Assembly: GCA_946800325.1 (NCBI GenBank)
Contig: OX326959.1
Span: 131,501 to 195,500, forward strand
Length of the DNA: 64,000 nt
Direction of reading: 5' to 3'
From: Luzula sylvatica
Taxonomy: Eukaryota > Streptophyta > Magnoliopsida > Poales > Juncaceae
Positions 55,704 to 64,000 of the stretch are shown one piece after another. Below the pieces are notes generated by a model, which was not told the origin of the DNA, did no database searches, and saw only the letters and a list, made by a program, of their open reading frames with translations. The position numbers were made by a program, and so were the translations under genes. How positions within the stretch are numbered: the first letter of the stretch is position 1; each line of letters begins with the position of its first letter.

Positions 55704-56627
55704 CTATATCTTGATTTTAGTTTCTGATGTATTAGCATGAATCGGTGTTTTGGGGCTCGAAGGGGTTCTAAATTTTTGAACCAAGAATTTGAAAACGGGT
55801 ATCGTTGCAAAATAGCCGACTATAGTGATGAATGGTGATGCCACAATCCACCCTAACAACTGCAAAATAATAAAATCAAACAAATATATTAATAAACACA
55901 TAACACATAACACATAACACATGACACATGATATAATTATAAACGTACCGCGTGAAAAATGGCGAGTAAAAGGTCATTGGAAGCTTGGCCAGTTATGACT
56001 AATTTGAAAGCATCTTTACTCAATGGAAAGTGGGTCCCACCTGATAATGCTTCTCCCAATCTCAAGAACGGTATCACCAGACTTCAATTCGAACCAAAAA
56101 AAGTGATGATAAATTGGAGAATTGGATTGAATAATTCGGGAAGCATGAAGATGAAATTACCTGATTTCGAGGGGCGTAACTACAAAATTGGCGAGCATGA
56201 TAGTCGGAGCGTGACATCTGTCCCTAAGTATAGCAATGGCCAGTCCGCAGAGAAATACTGTAACTCCTATTGTTATTATTATGCAACAGAGAATTAAATT
56301 GTTAGCGAATTTTGTCGATTTTGATCTGAATTGAGAAGTAATTTAGAGGATTTGATTGAAGTACCGAAAATGGGGAAAAGGCCAATCGTAATTCCAAGTG
56401 CAGTAGAAAAAGCCAGTTGTTTTGGTTCAACACCTCTGTAGAAACAGAAATTATGAAATCACGACGAAAATCTTTAAGTGTGTAATGCAAGATTTCAGCT
56501 TTTTCCGATTTCATACTGGTAAATCAGAAAATAAATTGAAGAAAATTGATTACTTTTTAACAATTTGAAGAAGGGGATCGACGATTTTGCTGTGCAGCCA
56601 TGCTAGCAGATCAGTCCAAATCGACAT
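55704..56627 (-). CDS. Small multi-pass membrane protein, DUF2062-like, 179 residues
   Basis: Five minus-strand exons, 56627-56554, 56435-56365, 56266-56161, 56081-55949 and 55859-55704, join in frame with GT-AG introns. The coding sum is 540 bases. The product begins MSIWTDLLAWLHSKIVDPLL. Its first membrane region (about 33-62) includes ALGITIGLFPIFGVTVFLCG. It is followed by CHAPTIMLANFVVTPLEI, PFLRLGEALSGGTHFPLS and a second membrane region (about 121-157, including HALLGWIVASPFIT). The tail is Pro/Thr/Lys-rich. Plants encode a conserved family with this pattern, and the first region resembles bacterial DUF2062 membrane proteins (G-x-F-P-I-x-G then a TP motif); I give no function. Three-phase agreement of all five exons makes the model strong although no single ORF is long. 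Confidence 0.82.
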
Positions 56628-56994
56628 ATTGCGGGCACCCAAAATGTAGCAATTTGGAATAATTAGGAACTTGATTTCTTGGCTTATTTATGTATCACTT
56701 GTTTTCCATCTCAAACTGTTGAGATCTCGCTACCGAGAGTCCAGTGTAAAACTGTCAAATTTGGGTGGATTTACAGAAACGATAAGACGCCAAAAGAAAT
56801 TTTGAGAATTTGAGAATGTCTTTAAAAAAAGAATGAATATAAAATATGTACGGACTAGTTGAAAGTTGGAAGATCCAGGAAACTAGTTCCTTTCTTTACG
56901 GGCCTCTTTCCTTTGGGTTGAAAAAAATATTAGTATGAATATAAAATATGTAAGGACTGGCCCAAAAGAAATAAAATATTAAATAATGCATAAT

Positions 56995-57797
56995 TCACCC
57001 TCCCATTAATTTTTGGATACAAGAGATATGTGAGGCCACGTCATCGGATACTGTTCACCTCGGTACTGTTCATTAATTTTGGGGTTACTGTTCATCGTGT
57101 TTTTTTTTTATTTTATTTTATTTGATATATGTCTTGTGTTCTAAATAAAATATTTGAATTTTTCATCGTATTAATAAATATAATTGACATATGTCTTGTG
57201 TTCTAAATAAAATATTTGAATTCTTCATCGTATTAATAAATATAATTTGTATACTATAATTTTACTGTTAACAAAAATACTATTCACACAAATACTTTTT
57301 GGTAGCCTGAGCTGGTATTATTTTTTTTTTGCTTATTATAACAGTTTTGATTGGTACCAAGCTGCGTTTTTTTATGCTTATTATAATATTTTTGATTGGT
57401 ACCAAGCTGCGTCTTTTATGATCAGACTTTTTTTTTTGAAACATATGATATATTTTGAGGAGGAAATTTTTTTGCATTTATTGCATAATACTTGTGAGAC
57501 TATTTAATATCAGATTTTTTTTTTTAAATTAACATTTATGAAGATTACTTTTGTTTTGCACTTGTAACGTTTTAGATAAAATTATTATTTTATGATCATA
57601 ACAGATTTTGTAAAATCGTAGCGAAGCGCGAGAAATATTTTTATTTTCTTATCAAATAATATATCAAATAATATATCCCGCAGCGAAATAATATATCAAT
57701 AATATATCAAATAATATATAAAATTATTACTTTTGCTTATTATATTATTTCTTATCAAATTATATATCCCGCAGCGAAGCGCGGGATATTTTCCTAG
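56995..57797 (+). mobile_element. Non-autonomous Helitron, ~803 bp (family 2, copy 2)
   Basis: It starts TCACCCTCCCATTAATTTTT and ends with the hairpin CCCGCAGCGAAGCGCGGG (57769-57786), then CTAG and T. It matches 35123-35613 end to end but is longer. A 63-bp segment (GACATATGTCTTGTGTTCTA...) is duplicated at 57124-57246, the phrase TTGATTGGTACCAAGCTGCG occurs twice, and there are extra partial 3' ends (AGCGAAGCGCGAG near 57620, CCCGCAGCGAAATAATA near 57678). Three TACTGTTCA copies lie in the 5' part. No protein. Confidence 0.8.
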
Positions 57798-57963
57798 TAA
57801 ATATAAAGGGCGCAAAGAAATCTCTCAAACAACTCGGTGGCGTACTGACTTTCTTAACATGGCGTGAACGATGCCAAAGAGCTTTCTCGGATCATTGTCT
57901 CTCAGTCTCAGTAACGCAGCTTGCTGAAGGAGGACCAAGGCGACGGGATATGCTCATATGAGC

Positions 57964-58260
57964 TATGTTGCGCGGATAACAATAAAAAAGAATAATACGA
58001 ATAATTATAATTATAATTATAATAATAATAGTAACAAAAATAATAAATAATATTATAATAAATAACTACAAGTCGAATATCAGATATTGTGTATCGGATA
58101 TCGGATACCGTATTACCGTATTCCTATATTTATTTGTATCCGAAATCAGATATCAGATATCAGGTATCGTATTCGTATATGAAATCGTATATCGGATACC
58201 GTACTCATATCCGAAATCGGATATTGAATACAAGATATCATATTCGTATATTATTCTAAA
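57964..58260. repeat. Element rich in ATATCGGATAC words, probable hAT-like relative
   Basis: It begins CTATGTTGCGCGGATAAC, the same end as the element at 41947 (CTATGTTACGCGGATAC), then an (AAT/ATT)n run. From 58075 come variants of GAATATCAGATATTG, GTATCGGATATCGG and CGTATTCGTATA. The right end and TSD were not found, so it is probably truncated. The ORF at 58459-58683 beyond it is not supported. Confidence 0.5.
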
Positions 58261-58833
58261 AAAATTAATGGTATTAAAAAATATTTTTCCTAAAAATTAA
58301 TGGTGTTAAAAATTAATCATATTATATAAATAATAGTTTTTAAAAATGAGTTGTATTAAACAATAATATTTTTCAAAAAATAATGGATTTTATAAAGTAA
58401 TATATTTTTAAAATATTTTATTCATTTTTTAGTCTAATCCTACAATTTTAGTCAAAAAATGAGATTGGGGACAACAATATATTCCCATATTAAAATGATT
58501 AACTTCCCGCAACTATACATAAAAGATAAAACTGTCCTAGCAAACACGACTATTGTTATTTTTATTGTGGGACGAGATAACCACCATCCTACGACCTACG
58601 TTAACACCACGCACTTAAGAAACCCACCCAACAATCAACATATCACGTACCAATGTACCATAAGGTCCATAACAAATAAATAATTGGAATAACCCACTAC
58701 TTCTCAAAATTGGGAAATTTAATTTTGCTCCTGTTTACTCCTCCTCCTCCTTCTCTAATCTTTGTCTTAATCGGAGGGAGTTCTTAATCCAACAAAAGTA
58801 AAAGAGTTGAAACATTGCGTCAGTAGTTTGGAC

Positions 58834-59339
58834 ATGGCATCTCGGCAGCCCTGCGACAATTTCTTATTGAAGGCCGGCCAGATAGTGAGATAGGGGTACA
58901 ATCAACAATCAACAATCAACAATCATTCTCTCATTTCTTCCATCCTCCTCTACTTTTTCAAAATAAAAATATATATAGTTTGATGTCATAGAGCTCTGAT
59001 AAAAGATTGCCGCTTTTGTTCATCAATTAATATGTTTTTTCAGTTTGAGGAGTTTATGCAGCGAATGGCAAAGACAGAATCTTCTACTCAGAATCAGCCA
59101 AGCCAATTAACTACGTATCTCAGAGAATTAAAAAGCTCCTCTCAGTTTCGGTCTGGTAGATCCTTTCTCCAACCGGAACTACAGAGAGAACTTCAGAAAT
59201 TCCAATCAACTCTTGCTGATGCTGATCTTGTACAAACTACTATCTTTTTATTCATGCACTTTTTTTGGGTTACTTTGATCATTCATGGCTAACATCACAA
59301 CTTCAAATTATTTTTTAACAGAGCGGAAGACTAAGATAA
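58834..59339 (+). CDS. Candidate three-exon small protein, 84 residues, unknown function
   Basis: Exons 58834-58884, 59044-59229 and 59322-59339 have GT-AG junctions (ATA|GTGAGA, TTTTTTCAG|TTT, CTT|GTACAA, TTTAACAG|AGC), all between codons. The result is a clean ORF starting MASRQPCDNFLLKAGQI and ending SGRLR. The middle exon reads FEEFMQRMAKTESS and later ELQRELQKFQSTLADADL, so it looks helical and charged, without signal or membrane segments. Upstream is a promoter-like stretch with CT-rich leader DNA and (CAATCAA)n near 58898. The family is not recognised. The short last exon and the usual risk of chance splice sites keep confidence moderate; a longer gene with other 3' exons or a decayed copy are alternatives. 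Confidence 0.45.
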
Positions 59340-59433
59340 GAAGTACAAATGAAGATGTCAATATGGGAGCTCCACCGGCTGCAGAGTAGAACAAAGAAAA
59401 AGATCATTATGCGAATGAAATATATATTTAAAT

Positions 59434-59628
59434 CAATGTTTTAAATTGCGATATAACGGTCAATTGTGTTTGGACTGTAATTTACATATGATTATCGATA
59501 TTGCGCGATATTACAGTAATATTGTGGCATATTGCGGCGCTATTTAATACGTCGTGGTGTTACTTTTTATTAATATTTATTACGATTTGCGCTATACCGG
59601 CGTAATTGCGTCGCAATTTAAATCACTG
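59434..59628. mobile_element. 195-bp hAT-like MITE built on a GCGATATTGCGG word
   Basis: The left end CAATGTTTTAAATTGCGATA and the inverted right end CAGTGATTTAAATTGCGACG are flanked by a perfect 8-bp repeat ATTTAAAT (59426-59433 and 59629-59636). The interior is a string of variants: CGATATTGCGCGATATTAC, AGTAATATTGTGGCATATTG, CGGCGC and TTTGCGCTATACCGGCG. No ORF. It lies about 95 bp downstream of the candidate small gene. Confidence 0.88.
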
Positions 59629-60029
59629 ATTTAAATGAATTATAATACAAACGAAAAAAGTAGAGAGTACTATAGTTGAGTGTTGATGTCTTGAAACAAA
59701 ATTCGTTACTGTCAAAAGATCATGATTTCGTGCTACTTGAATACAAACGGAAAAAGTTATTATATATATATTTTTGAAGGAAAAAAAAGTAGCTCATCCA
59801 TGATAATCCAGCTTGTGTCTTCCTTTACGGAATAATTAAATGGATTATATCCAATTGTATTGTTGTTTAATCTAGATCTAGAAAAAAATATATAATTTTA
59901 AAGTATAATTTTCGCGTTAATGATATACAATTTATATTTATGCGGAAGTTTTAAGTAAAATTATATATAAAGAGATAATATCAAAATAAATAACCCATAA
60001 TATTTGTTTACGAACTTTCGTAGGTGGTT

Positions 60030-60826
60030 GTTGTGTAGTTTTTAACTCACCATTTACTAGTTCAATCGACCGATTCGATTGTTTACAAGTACCTACGTAT
60101 ACGAGGATGATTTGCGCATTTTCGACATTCTATTGAATTCTCATATCAAAGATTACAAAGTTTGCCTATATCGATTTATACGTTTCTATCGATTTATGAC
60201 GGGTTTTGCAAAAATGAACTAGCCTATTACAATTATACAAGCGAACTCTACATAATCAGTCATGCGAGTTGAGATCGTTTTGTAGTGGATAATGGAAAGA
60301 TTTATCTTACATCAATGTTTGATTTGGAGAAATTAATCTCAAGATCAATTGGCTAGGTTTTTTTTTTTTGATATTGTATAAAGAATTGTGGGAAGAGTAG
60401 AGAGATAAATCCTTGAGAGATTTATTTATAGAGCACATGATTTTCTCAAAATACAATTTTTCTGTATATTTCGTTCGAACGGAATAATATTTTCGTTCGA
60501 ACGGAATAATATTTTCGTTCAAACATAACTAAATTCAAACTAGTCGTTGCGTGTTGCGAAGTAATTATTCGAAATTCGGTACTTTCGTTTGAACACATTG
60601 TCTGTTTGAACGGAACCTACGTGCTGGTTTGGATTAAATTTGCATGAATCTTTTCGTTCAAACTCTGAACGCTTCATTCGAACGTAGTGGTATGTTCTGT
60701 TCGAGCGGAATATGTGTTTATTTTGTATTACAAATTTATCCTAGGATCAATTTGACTTCCGTTTGAAAATTACAACCTAAATAAAAAATTAATTTAGTTT
60801 TGAGTTTTACAACCTATATTTCAACA
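60030..60826 (-). mobile_element. Possible solo or truncated LTR (Copia-like), weak
   Basis: Bounded by TGTTG at 60030 and CAACA at 60826, the inverted ends usual for LTRs. Read on the minus strand it begins TGTTGAAATATAGG and contains a TATA-like CTATAAATAAATC (about 60420-60432) with CT-rich DNA after it. Bases 60470-60720 carry repeated variants of the near-palindrome TTCGTTCGAACGGAA. No 5-bp TSD and no primer-binding or polypurine site could be confirmed, so this is a weak call. Confidence 0.35.
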
Positions 60827-61965
60827 TTTTGTTCGGCCCGTCTTCTTAGAATGTATGATTTTCTTTAGTTAAAAATTAGGGTTTCTTTTATGTATTCCAC
60901 GTTATCACATTTTTTTTTGGACAAAAATGTTCTTGTTGATTTTTTATTATAATTTTTTTATTCAAAATACAAATTAATAAATACATAAATAAATTAAATT
61001 TTATAATAAAATATTCCACGTTATTATATTACAAAATGAATGATAATACTTTACAATTCACTATTTTATTTTACTATTTATAAAATATATAAAGTATTAT
61101 TTTATTAAGTAAATACTATTTCATATTTTCTTTTTAATTTTTTACAGGAAATAACTTTATACAAATAATCATATAATAAATTATAGAATAATATAATATA
61201 ATAAATATCATAATATAATATTATGAAATATTATATGGTAAAATATTATTTGTTATTAGGTGATAAAATAAATTCGATTATATAATAAATTGTGTGGTGC
61301 ATTTTGGTCCAAAAAAAAAAATTTGGATGGAAAGTTAAAAATAACACCAATACAAAATTTTGGAAAAATTAAATGTAAAGGTATATATAGATTATTTTGA
61401 TATGCATATTACATATTTATTATTATTTTAGTATTTTAGGCTAGGAGTTAACATTGAGATTGCATGATGCGAAAGATATTTGTTCATAATAGAGTTGTTT
61501 TAATGAAAATGAGACGATGATTATGTGAATGAAGGCTATATATTTCTTGTAATTATTGTTTTATGTGGTAGATTATTTACAAGGAGAAATGAAAAATTAT
61601 CGTTTGTTGTAAAGAAAAGTTAAAAACAAATTATAAAAATAATGAGAAACTAGACTAGCAATTATATTAACAAAATTTCCAATAACACTCCTAAACATAA
61701 TAATAAAAATAGAACAGCCATACTATATTATATTATAAGTACCGAAATAACAGCATAATACTACCCAAAATATATAGCAAAAGCATTCATCCGCTATTAG
61801 TATGTATCAACTATCAAACTTCAAAAGTCATATCCCTTAATTAAACCCTAACCAGGAGTCCAAAACCTTAGAATTCTAAATACCCAATATATATATTTTA
61901 TAGATCTAATTAAACAACAAGATTAGTCAAGTAAACCCTAATCATCACAAATAAACCCTAATTGC

Positions 61966-61969
<4 letters not shown>
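60827..61969. other. AT-rich intergenic DNA
   Basis: Very AT-rich with ATAAT runs (61180-61250). No gene is seen. The last 250 bp contain the phrase AAACCCTAAT several times (61840-61965), a short plant-promoter or leader-type word. Confidence 0.4.

Positions 61970-62015
<46 letters not shown>
61970..62015 (+). repeat. Microsatellite (GA)n in the 3' region of the HIRAN gene
   Basis: A 46-bp GA run, about 70 bp past the stop codon of the minus-strand HIRAN gene. Confidence 0.95.
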
Positions 62016-62018
<3 letters not shown>

Positions 62019-62086
62019 AATTAAGGTTGGTCTTCATTGCCGGACACCGCACCAAGACAGCCACTTGGCACAATTCCATTAGTTCT

Positions 62087-62875
62087 CTAGATCGGTGCCG
62101 ATTCGAAACTCCCCTGACCTGAAGGATACCAATACCAATCAGGTTCAGGAAACGTGATCCCCTTCATGGCAGCAATTTCCATCAAACTTAATTGCGCAAG
62201 ATTTGGATCGAGTGGCCCTGACAGAAAATCAATCGCATCCATGATATTTGTAAATCTTGCAGATTGAACATTGTTGGTATCGCTATTCATGACCAATGGC
62301 TCATTCTCCATCAATTCTTCTTCTCTTGATCTTACAGGTACCGATTCCGGTACCGGTACTTGTACGGGTACAGGTACTTGTACTTTGCGAAAAGGACGCG
62401 AGAGCTGAATTCCGGTTTCACGGGCCACCATATCATCGAAATCATTTATATTAATGTTAGTAATCCTTGGATACAGCACAAAATCCGGCTCTGACGTGTC
62501 ACAAAGTTGTAATCGGATTGTAAATGGGGACCCGGAGTAGGTGAAGAGTAAGATTTGGCAAGGAATAGCCGTTAATGGCTTTGAACAAATCTCCGGGGTA
62601 AAGGGGACCATGACGCGGGCATAGGCAGCGCCGGCGTCGAACATGGGGGCGAGAAGGACGGCGAAATGTCGGGGCAGGTATCCGATCTTACGGTTCTTGA
62701 GTTTAGGGTAGGTGACGGCGATGGCGTTGGATTCTTTGGAGTTGAAGTACTCACGGCGGAGCGAGAGGACTTCGTAGGGAGTGGAAACGGGATCATCATT
62801 GGTGAGGTAAAATTGCATGCCCACTAGTACCACCGCGTCGATGAATCCTCTGAGTAGGCATGACTCCGGCTCCAT
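62087..62875 (-). CDS. HIRAN-domain protein lacking a helicase, 262 residues
   Basis: An intronless minus-strand ORF. Residues about 12-120 resemble the HIRAN domain of HLTF/RAD5-type DNA-repair helicases: VVLVGMQFYLTN, then SLRREYFNSKESNAIAV, KIGYLPRHFAVLLAPMFD, and AIPCQILLFTY. HIRAN binds 3' DNA ends in those proteins, a family-level fact. The rest is different. It has a Pro/Val repeat (about 166-183), an acidic linker, and a C-terminal helix-turn patch (RFTNIMDAIDFLSGP, LSLMEIAAMKGITFPEPDW) without the RING and SNF2 motifs. The stop at 62087 is followed by GA repeats, with no helicase exons within the next kilobase. It could be a truncated duplicate or a true stand-alone protein. Confidence 0.75.
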   Translation of the reverse strand: MEPESCLLRGFIDAVVLVGMQFYLTNDDPVSTPYEVLSLRREYFNSKESNAIAVTYPKLKNRKIGYLPRHFAVLLAPMFDAGAAYARVMVPFTPEICSKPLTAIPCQILLFTYSGSPFTIRLQLCDTSEPDFVLYPRITNININDFDDMVARETGIQLSRPFRKVQVPVPVQVPVPESVPVRSREEELMENEPLVMNSDTNNVQSARFTNIMDAIDFLSGPLDPNLAQLSLMEIAAMKGITFPEPDWYWYPSGQGSFESAPI

Positions 62876-62923
62876 GAATAACTGTAACTGAAATGAAGAT
62901 GATAGATGAAGATGGCAGCCCTC

Positions 62924-62949
62924 GCAGTCGCAGTCGCAGTCGCAGTCGC
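62924..62949 (+). repeat. Hexanucleotide repeat (GCAGTC)n upstream of the HIRAN gene
   Basis: Four copies of GCAGTC about 50 bp upstream of the minus-strand HIRAN start codon, with another GCAGTCGCAG at about 62970. The plus-strand ORF with an Arg-Ser run over it is an artefact. Confidence 0.85.
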
Positions 62950-62959
62950 CGGAGGAGAA

Positions 62960-64000
62960 GGGCAGTATCGCAGTCGCAGGTGAGAAGAGTGGAGACCGGA
63001 GAGAAGAGTGGGAATATGAAAGAATTGGTCTTTTCTTTTATTTTTCTATTTTTTTTGACAGGACATTGTTTCGTTTCGTCACCTCACATGACATGACTCA
63101 TCATTTAAATATATATAAACCTGACATGAATTAATTTGATGTATTCGTTGTTTATAAAATCATTTTAAATAATAATTACAAATATAAGATTGATTTAATA
63201 AAATTAAATATGAAAAAAATAATACTCAATTCATTTATTTATCATTAATATTAAGTAGTAAAAAAGATCAATCCATTTTATTGGGAGTTTTTAAAAAAAT
63301 AAAAAAATAGAGGAAAGATATTAATGAACCAAATCGACCGAGCTACGAGAGGAAATATATGTTTATAGTTCGGGATTATTAATCAAATAAAACCCCAACT
63401 CAAGTTATAATAATTTAGGTTTGTATTATTTAGTTTGATAAAAAGTAAAACTATGAAACATTGAATTTAAGAGGCGTTTGGTTGAAAATTTTGAATTATA
63501 ATGTTTTGTCATACTTCTTCATGGATTTCATATTCGTGTTTGGTTTTCACGCTAAGTAATAAGGTAAGGGAATACATCATGTCCTGGGTATAATTAATGG
63601 AAATAAAATTGTCATCAAAATTAATGACTTTTCTCTATTCCCATAACGAAGGAATGAATTTTTATTTTTCATCAAAAAATTAATATACCAAGCCTTCTAT
63701 AAATAAACACATTCTTCATCATTTCATTCATTAAAATAATTTTGGAAGAACAAAATACATGAATCTCTTTCAAAGATCTCGCAAAAAAATGTGATAGGTA
63801 TATTTTTCTTTATTTCTTATATTTATCATTGTTTCATTAATTTCATGTTAGAATTATTTTTGTATAGATAACTTTATTTTATTTTATACAATATTTTTTG
63901 GTTGAATTTTTTTTCCAATAGAAGAATTCATGTTATTTTTTCCAATCGATTTTTATGCTTGAATCTTCTTTTTCCAATTAAAGATTTCATATTATTTTTG
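62960..64000. other. Intergenic to the window end; possible Harbinger-like MITE start
   Basis: Promoter side of the HIRAN gene, then AT-rich DNA. At 63471 AGAGGCGTTTGGTTGAAAAT resembles the G(A/G)GCGTTTGGTT end of Tourist/Harbinger-type MITEs, preceded by TTTAA. Its partner end is not seen before the window closes. No gene is supported. Confidence 0.35.

Noticed and set aside
62893..63096. Plus-strand ORF with an Arg-Ser run
   Set aside because: It comes from the (GCAGTC)n repeat upstream of the HIRAN gene; the SR-like run is an artefact.
1..64000. tRNA, rRNA or organelle-DNA insertions
   Set aside because: No cloverleaf-like or rRNA-like sequence and no chloroplast or mitochondrial gene was noticed on either strand by eye; a tRNAscan or organelle BLAST would be needed to exclude short ones.

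Overview
This window is nuclear DNA of a flowering plant, almost certainly a eudicot. It is AT-rich, its genes are split by short GT-AG introns (about 80-400 bp), and it encodes plant-only products: the two-in-one PsbY precursor, chloroplast adenylate kinase, a CRINKLY4-related receptor kinase, a STICHEL-like protein, an MES-type methylesterase and a phytolongin. PsbY and the chloroplast kinase fit a photosynthetic plant. The species cannot be told from the sequence.

Layout. 1-72: 3' tail of an unrecognised plus-strand gene. 2901-4312: mitochondrial succinate dehydrogenase iron-sulfur subunit (4 exons), followed by a perfect 3 x 60 bp tandem repeat. About 4.7-13.8 kb: a gene-free, transposon-rich stretch containing several small inverted-repeat elements with clear target-site duplications (TSDs), one nested in another. 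15007-17280: STICHEL-like gene (5 exons). 21318-21881: psbY. 23686-22261 (minus): chloroplast adenylate kinase (7 exons). 26606-26908: small unrecognised ORF. 30105-27760 (minus): intronless CCR4-like receptor kinase. About 30.3-43.2 kb: a second transposon-rich stretch with a dispersed inverted-repeat family, a large foldback, Helitrons, a probable Harbinger-like element and a 3.2 kb Pack-MULE that carries a broken ASCC2 CUE-domain fragment and a nested hAT-like element. 43302-43724: small basic plant protein. 49325-50722: methylesterase (5 exons), convergent with the phytolongin at 52412-51633. 56627-55704 (minus): a five-exon small membrane protein, pieced together from splice sites. 58834-59339: candidate three-exon 84-residue protein. 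62875-62087 (minus): a HIRAN-domain protein without any helicase part.

The genes are independent housekeeping, organelle, signalling and trafficking loci and do not form a pathway or cluster. The adjacency of the adenylate kinase and the CCR4-like kinase appears to match neighbouring Arabidopsis loci (from memory). The most unusual material is in the transposons: a group of 8-bp-TSD (hAT-like) non-autonomous elements whose interiors consist of degenerate copies of a short word related to their own ends; a Mutator-like family in which tiny MITEs and a gene-capturing Pack-MULE share termini and 9-bp TSDs; a MITE carrying a palindromic G-box in each arm; and two copies of one non-autonomous Helitron family.
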